Origin: Flavobacterium saliperosum
GTDB taxonomy: Bacteria > Bacteroidota > Bacteroidia > Flavobacteriales > Flavobacteriaceae
Assembly (NCBI RefSeq): GCF_900100625.1
Contig: NZ_FMTY01000001.1
Span: 62,001-126,000 of the forward strand
Length of the DNA: 64,000 nt
Direction of reading: 5' to 3'
In this document: positions 44,042-52,922 of the stretch, one piece after another
Layout: every line of letters begins with the position of its first letter
Numbering within the stretch: the stretch's first letter is position 1
Program-made: the position numbers and the translations under genes
The notes under the pieces: model-generated
Database searches by the model: none
Told to the model about the DNA's origin: nothing
Seen by the model: only the letters and a program-made list of their open reading frames with translations

Positions 44042-45352
44042 TTACGCACGAACAATGTTTGCGCCTAAAGCTCTTAAGCGTTCGTCAATTCTTTCGTAAC
44101 CCCTGTCGATTTGTTCAATATTCTGGATCGTACTGGTTCCTTTTGCGGAAAGTGCCGCAATCAGCAAGGAAATCCCCGCACGGATATCTGGCGAAGACAT
44201 TGTTGTTGCCTTCAGTTGTGATTGGAAATTATGTCCCATAACCACAGCTCTGTGCGGATCACACAACATGATTTTGGCTCCCATGTCGATTAATTTATCT
44301 ACGAAGAACAAACGGCTTTCAAACATTTTCTGATGAATCAACACATCGCCTTTGGCTTGCGTAGCCACCACCAAAACTATACTCAGCAAATCCGGAGTAA
44401 ATCCGGGCCAAGGTGCATCAGCAATGGTTAAAATGGAACCGTCGATATCAGTTTTAACTTCATAACCATCGTTATGAGCAGGAATGTAAATATCATCGCC
44501 GCGTCGTTCCAAAGTGATGCCCAGCTTTCTGAAAACACTCGGAATTACACCCAAATTATCCCAACTTACATTTTTAATAGTGATTTCACTACGGGTCATT
44601 GCTGCCAATCCGATCCACGAACCGATTTCAACCATATCCGGAAGAATTCTGTGTTCGCAACCGCCAAGACTTTCTACACCTTCTATGGTTAATAAGTTTG
44701 ACCCTACACCTGTGATTTTCGCACCCATGGAATTCAGCATTTTACAAAGCTGTTGCAAATACGGTTCGCAAGCCGCGTTGTAAATGGTTGTCGTTCCCTC
44801 AGCCAAAACAGCTGCCATCACGATATTTGCCGTTCCGGTAACGGATGCCTCATCCAAAAGCATGTAGGTTCCTTTTAATCTTCCGTCGATTTCAACACCG
44901 TAAAAATGATCGGCTCTTTCGTATCTGAATTTCGCACCCAGATTGATAAATCCTTCAAAATGCGTATCCAAACGACGACGCCCGATTTTATCACCACCCG
45001 GTTTTGGGATATATCCTTTTCCGAAACGCGCCAAAAGCGGACCAACAATCATAATCGAACCTCGTAGCGAACCGCCTTCTTTTTTGAAGGCTTCCGTTTC
45101 AAGGTAACTTATATTTACTTCATCGGCCTGAAACGTATAGTCTCCGGCCCCGTTCTTCTGAATCTTAACTCCTAAATTCCCCAAAAGGGTAATCAGTTTA
45201 TTGACATCGATAATATCCGGAATATTGGTAATTCGCACTTTCTCTGAAGTCAATAAAACTGGACATAAAACCTGAAGTGCCTCATTTTTTGCACCCTGCG
45301 GCTGAACATCACCTTTTAATCGTATACCTCCTTCTATTTTAAATGTTCCCAT
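44042..45352 (-). CDS. murA: UDP-N-acetylglucosamine 1-carboxyvinyltransferase
   Basis: 436 residues, first committed step of peptidoglycan synthesis: transfers enolpyruvate from PEP to UDP-GlcNAc. Family motifs: GAKNEALQVLCPVLLTSEKVRI, GAKFRYE, DEASVTGTANIVMAAVLAEGTT, PGFTPDLLS, HQKMFESRLFFVDKL, DIRAGISLLIAAL and the final ERIDERLRALGANI. The fosfomycin-target Cys loop is replaced: the position around residue 118 reads R-R-R-L-D-T, so the Cys is Asp as in some naturally fosfomycin-tolerant bacteria (by-eye alignment). Downstream of the DUF4290 gene in one operon. Confidence 0.93.
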   Translation of the reverse strand: MGTFKIEGGIRLKGDVQPQGAKNEALQVLCPVLLTSEKVRITNIPDIIDVNKLITLLGNLGVKIQKNGAGDYTFQADEVNISYLETEAFKKEGGSLRGSIMIVGPLLARFGKGYIPKPGGDKIGRRRLDTHFEGFINLGAKFRYERADHFYGVEIDGRLKGTYMLLDEASVTGTANIVMAAVLAEGTTTIYNAACEPYLQQLCKMLNSMGAKITGVGSNLLTIEGVESLGGCEHRILPDMVEIGSWIGLAAMTRSEITIKNVSWDNLGVIPSVFRKLGITLERRGDDIYIPAHNDGYEVKTDIDGSILTIADAPWPGFTPDLLSIVLVVATQAKGDVLIHQKMFESRLFFVDKLIDMGAKIMLCDPHRAVVMGHNFQSQLKATTMSSPDIRAGISLLIAALSAKGTSTIQNIEQIDRGYERIDERLRALGANIVRA

Positions 45353-45366
45353 GGCGTACTCAAAAA

Positions 45367-46083
45367 TTATTTTCGGTTGTTGTTATTTTTAGTATTGTTG
45401 TTATTATTTCTCGGATTGTTAAATGTTTTTCCGCTGCTAGTTCCTTTAATTTTAGGATTGTTGAATTGTGTTTTGTTGGACATTTTCTTGTTCACACGCA
45501 TCAGATCCGTGGTATTGGAAAGCTCTTCATCCGTGGTTTGCAGGTTGATTTTTCCGCCCGATAATTCATAAAGATGTTCAAAAATCACATCGTCTTTTAC
45601 CGTATCCTTGTTCCAGCTCAAATAGCATTTTTTCATGTGATTGGCAATCACTTTGATCAGTGTGTTTTTCAGCTCACTTTCCTCCCATTTGTTTGCCACA
45701 TCAATCATGTACTTGATGTTGTTTCCGTAAAACCGGTATTTCGGGAAGTTCTGCGGATAACTCAAACGCTCCGGTTTTTGGTGTAAAACCTCTTTGTTCG
45801 GAATTGGGTAAGGCGAATCTACCTCCAGTTTGAAATCGGACATGATAAAAATCTGATCCCAAAGTTTGTGCTGAAAATCAGGCACATCACGCAGGTGTGG
45901 ATTCAAACCTCCCATTACCGAAATAATATATCGCGCCGCCTTATTGCGTTCTTCCCTGTCTTCTATAACCGTAGCCTGATCGATCAGTTTTTGTAAATGG
46001 CGACCGTATTCCGGAATAATCAGATGCGAACGTTCGGCATTGTATTCTAGATGATGTACAGCTTCTTCTGGTGTAAATTGCAT
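45367..46083 (-). CDS. DUF4290 protein
   Basis: 238 residues from the ATG at 46083 (MQFTPEEAVHHLEYNAERSHLIIPEYGRHLQKLIDQA, the family start). An ATG 33 bases upstream would overlap the DUF493 gene. The C-terminal tail is low complexity, rich in Asn and Lys. The family is restricted to Bacteroidota and has no known role; it is typically found directly before murA, as here. Confidence 0.9.
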   Translation of the reverse strand: MQFTPEEAVHHLEYNAERSHLIIPEYGRHLQKLIDQATVIEDREERNKAARYIISVMGGLNPHLRDVPDFQHKLWDQIFIMSDFKLEVDSPYPIPNKEVLHQKPERLSYPQNFPKYRFYGNNIKYMIDVANKWEESELKNTLIKVIANHMKKCYLSWNKDTVKDDVIFEHLYELSGGKINLQTTDEELSNTTDLMRVNKKMSNKTQFNNPKIKGTSSGKTFNNPRNNNNNTKNNNNRK

Positions 46084-46093
46084 TTTCGTTTTT

Positions 46094-46378
46094 TTATAAA
46101 GAAATAATTCCTTCAACCGTAGTTAATTCAAGGTACTTGTCAATTACGCTTTGCGCGCTTTTCATCGTTACATTGACAGAAACGCTGGTATATTTTCCCG
46201 TTTTGGATTGGTTTGTCACAATTACAGCCCCCATTCCGTCAAAGGAAGTTTCGATAATCTGAACCTTATCAATATCCGTAGGCACTATAAATTTAAACAA
46301 ATATTCTGAAGGCCAAATGGTTGAATTAATTAATTCCTCTTTCAGCCTGTGGTAAAACTCTTCTGTCTTCTTGTCCAT
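46094..46378 (-). CDS. DUF493 family protein
   Basis: 94 residues with the YbeD-like ferredoxin-fold pattern (EEFYHRLKEELINSTIWPSEYLFKFIVP, GKYTSVSVNVTMKSAQSVIDKYLELTTVEGIISL). Family is presumed regulatory. First gene of the DUF493, DUF4290, murA, lipoprotein operon. Confidence 0.88.
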   Translation of the reverse strand: MDKKTEEFYHRLKEELINSTIWPSEYLFKFIVPTDIDKVQIIETSFDGMGAVIVTNQSKTGKYTSVSVNVTMKSAQSVIDKYLELTTVEGIISL

Positions 46379-46463
46379 CTTTCAATCAAAAATAAAAGCA
46401 AATATACATTTAAAATTGCGAATTATAAATTATGACTTATGAATTGAGCAATTATTCAAAAAA

Positions 46464-46632
46464 TCAAGGCGCTACCTCCCATAACCCTGATGGCAGTGGA
46501 AATCCTCCCGATTTTTTTTCGGGAGATTACTTCACATCCTTATTATTTTCATCAGAGTTCAGTGAACTTTGTTTGCAACGTACAGCAGGAATTGCATTTC
46601 CTGAAAAAGCCCTCCCGATAGCTATCGGGACA
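46464..46632 (+). ncRNA. Candidate structured RNA or repeated intergenic element
   Basis: Several helices occur in a row: CTCCCGA/TCGGGAG at 46505-46525, AGTTCA-G-TGAACT at 46556-46568, CAGGAA/TTCCTG at 46586-46603, and a perfect 18-base palindrome TCCCGATAGCTATCGGGA at 46613-46630. The text CCCTGATGGCAGTGG ... TACAGCAGGA resembles, from memory, an element that recurs in flavobacterial intergenic regions; this is recollection, not a search. The open frame 46432-46677 covering it looks non-coding. Confidence 0.45.
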
Positions 46633-46699
46633 TTCGTTGCTAAAAAAAATTTTCAAAATCCCGATTCATTTGAGTAAATTTGCCCCTTATTTCAAAAAA

Positions 46700-47239
46700 G
46701 TGGCTAAAGAAATCGTATTAATTATCGGCGGACCGGGCTCAGGAAAAACCACTGTAATAGAAGGTTTGACCGAAAAAGGATATGTGTGTTATCCCGAGGT
46801 TTCGCGCGAGGTTATTTATGAAGCCCGCAAGCAGGGAATCGAGCAATTGTTCCTTGAAAACCCCCTTTTGTTCAGCGAATTGTTGTTGGAAGGCAGAAAA
46901 AAACAATTCCACAGTGCCGTAAAAGAAGAAAATGAAATCGTTTTTATCGACCGTGGCATTCCGGATGTTTTGGCCTACATGCATTACATTGGTGATGCCT
47001 ATCCTCCTTTTTTCGACGAAGCCTGTCGCGAACACAAATATTCCCGAATTTTCATTCTTCCGCCATGGGAAGAGATTTATACCAGTGATGAAGCCCGTTA
47101 TGAAACCTATGAACAGGCCATTTTAATTCACCAACACCTTATTGAAACCTACCAAAATTACGGTTATTCGCTCACTGAAGTTCCGAAAGACACTTTGGAC
47201 AACCGAATCAATTTTATTTTAGAAAATCTAAAAAGTTAA
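46700..47239 (+). CDS. AAA_28 family ATPase (P-loop kinase-like)
   Basis: 179 residues from a GTG at 46700; the frame is open further up but would run through the candidate RNA and the TAAATTTG box (46675-46682). P-loop GGPGSGKT, then VSREVIYEARKQG, VFIDRGIPDVLAYM (Asp-Arg as in small-molecule kinases) and FILPPWEEIYTSDEARYE. Family members phosphorylate or bind small metabolites; the role is unknown. The promoter box sits ~18 bases before GTG, so the mRNA is nearly leaderless. Confidence 0.82.
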   Translation: MAKEIVLIIGGPGSGKTTVIEGLTEKGYVCYPEVSREVIYEARKQGIEQLFLENPLLFSELLLEGRKKQFHSAVKEENEIVFIDRGIPDVLAYMHYIGDAYPPFFDEACREHKYSRIFILPPWEEIYTSDEARYETYEQAILIHQHLIETYQNYGYSLTEVPKDTLDNRINFILENLKS

Positions 47240-47250
47240 AACCTAAAGAC

Positions 47251-47308
47251 AACTGCAGATTCGCTGATTAAATTTTAATCATCATAAAAATCTGCAAATC
47301 TTTGGTAA
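47251..47308. repeat. Imperfect inverted repeat, member 2
   Basis: Arms built of CTGCAGATTCGCTGATT and AATCTGCAAATCTTTGG; it is related to the element at 19270-19318 and lies likewise in an intergenic space after a gene end. Confidence 0.5.
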
Positions 47309-47357
47309 AAACTCTAAAAGAAAGAAACGAGACGCACGAAAACACCCGTTTTTTTAA

Positions 47358-47387
47358 TTGATTTTTAATACTAATAAGTTATATTCG
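47358..47387 (+). promoter_or_regulatory. recQ promoter
   Basis: TTG, 19 bases, TATATTCG (one mismatch to TAnnTTTG), about 20 bases before the start codon. Confidence 0.65.
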
Positions 47388-47409
47388 TAAAAGATATTAG
47401 GTTTACAAT

Positions 47410-49299
47410 TTGGAAGCGCAACAAATTCTTAAAACATACTGGAATCACGATTCGTTCCGGAGTCCGCAACATGAAATCATTCAGTCGGTACTGGAAGAAA
47501 AAGACACCTTTGCCCTGATGCCCACCGGTGGCGGAAAATCGATTTGTTTTCAGGTTCCGGCCATGATGAAACCCGGAATTTGTTTGGTAATTTCTCCGCT
47601 GATTGCCCTGATGAAAGATCAGATTCAGAATCTCGAAAAACGAAACATCAAAGCATTAGCCTTAACCGGAGGGATTTCTTCTGACGACACCATTAATTTA
47701 CTGGACAATTGCCAATTCGGAAATTACAAATTCCTGTATCTTTCTCCGGAACGCTTACAGTCGGATTGGATTTTGGAACGCATAAAAAGCTTACCGATTA
47801 ACCTGATTGCGATTGACGAAGCACATTGTGTTTCGCAGTGGGGACATGACTTCCGCCCGGCGTATCTTAAAATTTCAAAACTCAAGGAGCATTTTCCTAA
47901 AGTCCCGTTTTTGGCGTTAACCGCATCAGCTACCCAAAGAGTTCAGGAAGACATTTGTACGCAATTGGGATTGGAACATCCGCAGCTTTTCAAAAAATCA
48001 TTTGCGAGGGACAACATTGCCTATATGGTTTTTGAAGCCGAAGACAAATTGTTTCGCATTCAGCAGATATTGACCAAGAATCCCGAACCTTCCATTATTT
48101 ACGTACGCAACCGAAAAGCCTGCCATGATGTTTCGACACAAGTCGCTGCGATGGGTTTCAAAAGTACGTTTTATCATGGCGGACTGACCCAGAAAGAAAA
48201 AGCCAAAAACATGCAATCTTGGTTGGATGAAGACGTTCAGGTGATGGTAGCCACGAATGCCTTTGGAATGGGAATCGACAAACCCAATGTGCGTACGGTA
48301 ATTCACATTCAACTTCCGGAAAATCTGGAAAATTACTATCAGGAAGCCGGTCGTGCGGGTCGTAATGGCGTGAAAGCTTTTTCGGTTTTATTGGTTGCCC
48401 CTTCCGATATTCAGACTACAGAAAATCAGTTTTTGGCGGTATTGCCCGATAAAACGTTTTTAAAAGAAGTTTACATCAAACTCAACAATTATTTTCAGGT
48501 GGGTTACGGCGAAGGCATCAACGAAAGTTTTTCCTTTAACATGAACCATTTCTGCCATCACTATAAATTCCCTGTTTTAAAAACCTTCAATGCCTTACAG
48601 TTTTTGGACAATCAGGGAATCATAACGCTTTCAAAGGAATTTTCAGAGAAAATCAGCCTTCATTTTTTATTGGACAGTCGGGAAATGTTGCGTTACCTGA
48701 GTTTAAATCCGGCAGACGAACCCGTTTTGACCGCCATTTTGCGAAATTATACCGGTATTTACGAGATCGAAACCGCCATCAACACCAGTCTGATTGCCCG
48801 AAAATCGAATACGTCCGAAGAAAATGTGGTGGAAGTCCTGAAACGGATGCATCAGAAAGAAGTCTGCGTGTTGCACAGTCAGTCCAATGACAGCCAGCTC
48901 ACGTTTAATGAAGTACGCGAAGACGAACTCACCATCAACAGAGTGGCTAAATTTCTGCAGCAGCTAAACGAGATTAAAACCAGACAATTCGAATCGGTTA
49001 TTCATTATGTTTCCGAAAAAAAACAGTGTAAAAGCCGACTGATATTGGAATATTTTGGCGAAACAGGCACGAAAGACTGTGGCATTTGTTCGGTTTGCAT
49101 TACGAAGAAAAAAACAGACAAGAGTCCGATTGAAATTGCGCAGAGTATTTTGGCTTTGCTTAAAAATTCGGCCTTAACCTCAAGAGAAATCGAAAATTCC
49201 CTCGAAATAAACCCGGAGGAAACTATCTTTGCACTACAGCTTTTGTTGGAAAACGACAAGGTAAAAATCAATAATCAAAACCAATACATTAGTTTATAA
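47410..49299 (+). CDS. recQ: RecQ-family ATP-dependent DNA helicase
   Basis: 629 residues from a TTG start. Walker A PTGGGKS, DEAH box in IAIDEAHCVSQWGHDFRP, motif VI AGRAGRNG, and a C-terminal RQC part with Cys zinc ligands (QCKSR ... DCGICSVC) and a winged-helix end (IAQSILALLKNSALTSREIE). An HRDC domain is absent, as in the shorter Bacteroidota forms. It unwinds 3'-tailed and branched DNA in repair. The stop overlaps the fmt start by one base. Confidence 0.92.
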   Translation: MEAQQILKTYWNHDSFRSPQHEIIQSVLEEKDTFALMPTGGGKSICFQVPAMMKPGICLVISPLIALMKDQIQNLEKRNIKALALTGGISSDDTINLLDNCQFGNYKFLYLSPERLQSDWILERIKSLPINLIAIDEAHCVSQWGHDFRPAYLKISKLKEHFPKVPFLALTASATQRVQEDICTQLGLEHPQLFKKSFARDNIAYMVFEAEDKLFRIQQILTKNPEPSIIYVRNRKACHDVSTQVAAMGFKSTFYHGGLTQKEKAKNMQSWLDEDVQVMVATNAFGMGIDKPNVRTVIHIQLPENLENYYQEAGRAGRNGVKAFSVLLVAPSDIQTTENQFLAVLPDKTFLKEVYIKLNNYFQVGYGEGINESFSFNMNHFCHHYKFPVLKTFNALQFLDNQGIITLSKEFSEKISLHFLLDSREMLRYLSLNPADEPVLTAILRNYTGIYEIETAINTSLIARKSNTSEENVVEVLKRMHQKEVCVLHSQSNDSQLTFNEVREDELTINRVAKFLQQLNEIKTRQFESVIHYVSEKKQCKSRLILEYFGETGTKDCGICSVCITKKKTDKSPIEIAQSILALLKNSALTSREIENSLEINPEETIFALQLLLENDKVKINNQNQYISL

Positions 49300-50246
49300 T
49301 GGAAAAGTTACGCATCGTTTTTATGGGAACTCCCGAGTTTGCCGTAGGAATCCTTGACACTATATATAAGAACAATTACGAAATCGTTGGTGTAATCACT
49401 GCTGCCGACAAACCGGCGGGACGCGGACAAAAGATCAAATATTCAGCGGTGAAGGAATACGCTTTGGAACACAACCTTCGTTTATTACAACCCACCAATT
49501 TAAAAGACGAAACCTTTTTGGAAGAATTGCGAAGTCTGAATGCGAATCTTCAGATTGTGGTGGCATTCCGAATGCTGCCCGAAGTGGTTTGGCGTATGCC
49601 GAAATTCGGAACCTTTAATTTACATGCTTCCTTATTACCGGAATACCGAGGAGCCGCTCCGATAAACTGGGCGATTATTAACGGCGAAACCAAAACGGGT
49701 GTTACGACTTTCTTCATTGATGATAAAATCGATACCGGTGCGATGATATTGAGCGATGTGCTCGCTATTGGTGAAAACGAATCGGCGGGAGAATTGCACG
49801 ACCGTTTAATGGTTCTGGGAAGCGGAACCGTTTTAAAAACATTGGCGCTGATTGAGAACGGAAATGTTACTACGACCATTCAGCCTACCAACGACGATAT
49901 CAAAACAGCTTATAAACTCAATAAAGACAACTGTAAAATCGATTTCAGTAAAAGCGGAAGTGAAATTCATAACTTAATTCGAGGATTGAGTCCGTATCCA
50001 GCCGCCTGGTGTTTCATTAAGGACAATGGGCAGGAATGGAATGTGAAGATTTACGAAACTTCTTTTGAAAAAGAGGCCCATCAGCATCAAGTGGGCGCAT
50101 TGATTTCGACTAAAAAAGAACTGAAAATAGCAACCAAGGACGGCTTCCTTAGTATTCGCAGTTTACAGTTTCCGGGAAAGAAAAGAATGCTTACCCATGA
50201 ACTTTTAAACGGAATCACATTTACCGAAAACGCCATAGCGCTGTAA
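49299..50246 (+). CDS. fmt: Methionyl-tRNA formyltransferase
   Basis: 315 residues; formylates initiator Met-tRNA. Seen: FMGTPEFAVGIL at the start, PAGRGQK, catalytic-site FNLHASLLPEYRGAAPINWAIINGE (Asn, His), DTGAMIL and the C-terminal domain with NLIRGLSPYPAAW. Coupled to recQ by a one-base overlap. Confidence 0.95.
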   Translation: MEKLRIVFMGTPEFAVGILDTIYKNNYEIVGVITAADKPAGRGQKIKYSAVKEYALEHNLRLLQPTNLKDETFLEELRSLNANLQIVVAFRMLPEVVWRMPKFGTFNLHASLLPEYRGAAPINWAIINGETKTGVTTFFIDDKIDTGAMILSDVLAIGENESAGELHDRLMVLGSGTVLKTLALIENGNVTTTIQPTNDDIKTAYKLNKDNCKIDFSKSGSEIHNLIRGLSPYPAAWCFIKDNGQEWNVKIYETSFEKEAHQHQVGALISTKKELKIATKDGFLSIRSLQFPGKKRMLTHELLNGITFTENAIAL

Positions 50247-50359
50247 GCCCTATAAACACTAAGACTCCCGAAATTTCGAAAAATACAAGTAAGTTTATTA
50301 ACAATAAGGGTAAGTTATCAACATTTTGAGTAAAAAATTTGTAAAAAACTGAAAAACAC

Positions 50360-50389
50360 TTGCGTAATCGGGAAATTCATATAAATTTG
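50360..50389 (+). promoter_or_regulatory. Promoter of the HU gene
   Basis: TTG, 19 bases, TAAATTTG: a full match to the Bacteroidota consensus. Confidence 0.8.
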
Positions 50390-50431
50390 TAGGACAATAA
50401 TTAATTAATCAATCTATTAATAACTATTATT

Positions 50432-50710
50432 ATGAACAAATCAGAATTAATCGATGCAATCGCTGCTGACGCAGGTATTACTAAAGCAGCTGCTAAATTA
50501 GCTTTAGAGTCTTTCTTAAACAATGTAGAAGGAACTTTGAAAAAAGGTGGAAGAGTATCATTAGTAGGATTCGGATCTTGGTCAGTATCTCAAAGAGCTG
50601 CAAGAGAAGGAAGAAACCCTCAAACAGGAAAAACTATCAAAATTGCTGCTAAAAACGTAGTAAAATTCAAAGCTGGAGCTGAGTTAGAAGGTTCTGTAAA
50701 CAAAAAATAG
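50432..50710 (+). CDS. hup: HU family DNA-binding protein
   Basis: 92 residues: MNKSELIDAIAADAGITKAAAKLALESF, then VSLVGFGSWSVSQRAAREGRNPQTGKTIKI, the DNA-binding arm signature of HU. Nucleoid protein that bends DNA. Codon use is strongly biased (AAA, GCT, TTA), typical of a highly expressed gene. Own promoter and terminator. Confidence 0.95.
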   Translation: MNKSELIDAIAADAGITKAAAKLALESFLNNVEGTLKKGGRVSLVGFGSWSVSQRAAREGRNPQTGKTIKIAAKNVVKFKAGAELEGSVNKK

Positions 50711-50730
50711 TTTATCCCCATTACAATACA

Positions 50731-50755
50731 GCCTCGCAATAGCGGGGCTTTTTTA
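50731..50755 (+). terminator. Terminator after HU gene
   Basis: GCCTCGC and GCGGGGC (one mismatch) with T-run. Confidence 0.8.
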
Positions 50756-50856
50756 TACATTTCAACGATTTTATTTTGGGCGGATATCTTTTTTTTGTTA
50801 AATTTAAATCTAATCTCTTCGAAGATTGTTAAAATATAATTTAAAACCCATACAAG

Positions 50857-51417
50857 ATGATATCAGTTAAACCAAAAAAAGGAAATTTGCTTGTAGCAGA
50901 ACCTTCAATTATTGGAGATCTTTCTTTTAACAGATCTGTAGTTTTGTTAGCCGATCATAATAACGAAGGATCAGTGGGTTTTATTTTAAATAAGCCACTC
51001 CGTTACACTATTCATGATCTGATTCCGGAGATTAACGCCAATTTCAAAATCTACAACGGGGGTCCGGTAGAACAGGACAATTTATACTTTATCCATAACA
51101 TTCCGGAGCTGATTCCGGACAGTATTGAGATTTCAAGCGGGATTTACTGGGGAGGCGATTTTGAGTACACCAAAAACCTGATTAATCAGGGGAAAATCAA
51201 AAGAAACAACATTCGCTTCTTTTTAGGCTATACCGGATGGGAATCCCATCAGCTGGAAGACGAATTGGAGGAAAATTCCTGGATTGTTTCTAAAAACAGT
51301 TATCAGAATAAAATCATCGGAAAATCAGCAACGCATTTCTGGAAAGAAAAAATCATGGAACAAGGAGGCGACTATTTGATTTGGTCCAACGCTCCGGAAA
51401 ACCCTATTTTAAATTAA
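50857..51417 (+). CDS. YqgE/AlgH family protein
   Basis: 186 residues with the family start GNLLVAEPSIIGDLSFNRSVVLLADHNNEGSVGFILNKPL and FFLGYTGWESHQLEDELEENSWIV. The family is widespread with no settled biochemical role. It is convergent with the aminotransferase gene; the stops overlap by 4 bases. Confidence 0.93.
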   Translation: MISVKPKKGNLLVAEPSIIGDLSFNRSVVLLADHNNEGSVGFILNKPLRYTIHDLIPEINANFKIYNGGPVEQDNLYFIHNIPELIPDSIEISSGIYWGGDFEYTKNLINQGKIKRNNIRFFLGYTGWESHQLEDELEENSWIVSKNSYQNKIIGKSATHFWKEKIMEQGGDYLIWSNAPENPILN

Positions 51418-52253
51418 CCCAGGCGTAGTTGCGCATTTAACTTTTTAAGCAATTCGGCAGCCAATTCCGAGTTGTATTCCTTCTTGCGGTATTTCGTAAT
51501 GGGCTGAATTCCTTTAATCACATTGGTCAGGAACAATTCGTCTGCTTTTTGCAAATCGAAGGGAGAAATTGACTCTTCTGAAACTTCCAATCCTTCCGTT
51601 TTTCTTGCAATGGCTAAAATTTGTTTACGCATCACACCATTGAGACACCCGTCAGAAACAGGAGGAGTAAGTAAACGGTTCCCTGTAAGCAGGAATAAAT
51701 TACTTTGTAACGCTTCCACCACATTCTTTTCATCGTTCATCAGAAGACAATTATCATAGCCGTTCTCATGCGCAAAAACACTTCCGGTAATCTGAACCAG
51801 TTTGTTATTGCTTTTGATGGTGGAAAGGAGTTGCTTAGTCACAACAAAGTCTTTAAATAATTCTACTTCATAAGGCGAAGCATCCAAAGAATATAAAGGA
51901 TTTTCAAGGGGTTCCGCCGTGATGATGAATTCGACCGCATTGGTTTTGGGCAAATAAAAGCCTCCCGACTGGCGAAAAACAGAAAAACGGACTCTGAAAG
52001 AAGACGCTTTTTCCAGCTGATGCATCAAAAGCAGGATTTGCTCCTCGAAATATTCCATGGTAAAGTTCATGGGAATCTCCATACGGACAATGCGCATGGA
52101 AGCCATCAATCTAAAGTAGTGATCTTCAAGAAACAACACTTTATTATCCAGTACTTTTATTGTTTCGAAAACAGCATCTCCGTAAAGAAAACCTCTGTTT
52201 TGATGAATTGCAATTCCTGAATTTTCTACTAACGATCCGTTATAATTAATCAT
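51414..52253 (-). CDS. Class IV aminotransferase (PabC/branched-chain type)
   Basis: 279 residues from ATG 52253 (MINYNGSLVENSGIAIHQNRGFLYGDAVFETIKV). PLP Lys is expected in TIKSNNKLVQI, and the cofactor site ALQSNLFLLTGNRLLTPPVSDGCLNGVMRKQIL is typical. Either 4-amino-4-deoxychorismate lyase (folate) or a branched-chain aminotransferase; the sequence alone does not decide. An upstream in-frame ATG at 52352 would run through the terminator of the START gene. Confidence 0.87.
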   Translation of the reverse strand: MINYNGSLVENSGIAIHQNRGFLYGDAVFETIKVLDNKVLFLEDHYFRLMASMRIVRMEIPMNFTMEYFEEQILLLMHQLEKASSFRVRFSVFRQSGGFYLPKTNAVEFIITAEPLENPLYSLDASPYEVELFKDFVVTKQLLSTIKSNNKLVQITGSVFAHENGYDNCLLMNDEKNVVEALQSNLFLLTGNRLLTPPVSDGCLNGVMRKQILAIARKTEGLEVSEESISPFDLQKADELFLTNVIKGIQPITKYRKKEYNSELAAELLKKLNAQLRLG

Positions 52254-52277
52254 AAAAAAACCCCGATTTAATCGGGG
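52254..52277 (-). terminator. Terminator after the START-like gene
   Basis: CCCCGATT and AATCGGGG with a T-run on the minus strand, right before the aminotransferase ATG. Confidence 0.75.
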
Positions 52278-52303
52278 CAAATATAGGTTATAAAAATGGA
52301 TTT

Positions 52304-52696
52304 CTAAACGGAACCGATAACATGTTTTAAATCGGAAACCTGATTTTCCCAAAGCATTTTAGCTTCGGATAAATCATCCTCTTCGGCAAAATCGACAACC
52401 ATTAAAGAGACATCTTTGGTAATTTCGTCTTCAAGAATGCGAAGCTCGAAATAGTAATCTCCGTCGCGGTTATCTTCGTCAATCCAGCGAAACTTTACTT
52501 TTTCTCCCGTTTTTTTGGAGGCAAGTCGTGCTTTTTCTTCCGAATCGTCCCAGATGAATGTAAAATATTCTCCACGAGAATTCACATTATCGGCGAACCA
52601 TTCCGAAAGGCCTGAAGGTGTTGAGATGTATTGATATAATAATTGGGGCGATGACATGATGGGGAACTCTAATTCGTATCTAACTTTACCTTCCAT
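52304..52696 (-). CDS. START-like domain protein
   Basis: 130 residues from the ATG at 52696 (MEGKVRYELEFPIMSSPQLLYQYISTPSGLSEWFADNV). This is the small AHSA1/START-like helix-grip protein conserved in Bacteroidota; it may bind a hydrophobic ligand or a chaperone. It is the last core gene before the tRNA that borders the island. Confidence 0.88.
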   Translation of the reverse strand: MEGKVRYELEFPIMSSPQLLYQYISTPSGLSEWFADNVNSRGEYFTFIWDDSEEKARLASKKTGEKVKFRWIDEDNRDGDYYFELRILEDEITKDVSLMVVDFAEEDDLSEAKMLWENQVSDLKHVIGSV

Positions 52697-52779
52697 ATTC
52701 GTTATTAAATTTGCTGAAATATATACCATTTAATGATATAAAAAAAGAAAAAAAGAAAAAATTATTTTTTTGAAATATA

Positions 52780-52810
52780 TTTGGAAGCTATAATTTAAGT
52801 CTTATATTTG
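52780..52810 (+). promoter_or_regulatory. tRNA-Met promoter
   Basis: TTTG at 52780-52783, exactly 19 bases, TATATTTG at 52803-52810. Perfect consensus. Confidence 0.85.
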
Positions 52811-52848
52811 CACCCGCATTCAGCAAGTATGTACAACCGAATACAAAT

Positions 52849-52922
52849 GGCGAGGTAGCTCAGTCGGTTAGAGCGCAGGATTCATAACCCTGAGGTCACG
52901 GGTTCAACTCCCGTCTTCGCTA
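52849..52922 (+). tRNA. tRNA-Met (anticodon CAT)
   Basis: Cloverleaf folds by eye: acceptor GGCGAGG with CTTCGCT, D arm AGCTCAGTCGGTTAGAGC, anticodon stem CAGGA/CCCTG with loop TTCATAA (CAT at 52883-52885), T arm GGGTTCAACTCCC. Elongator type, because the first base pair is G-U and not the unpaired C-A of initiators; a CAT anticodon could also be the tRNA-Ile2 kind modified to lysidine. It is the likely attachment site of the island to its right. Confidence 0.93.

Noticed and set aside
46432-46677. Open frame of 81 codons before the AAA ATPase gene
   Set aside because: It runs through several hairpins and an 18-base palindrome and its product has no domain-like pattern; a structured RNA or repeat fits better.
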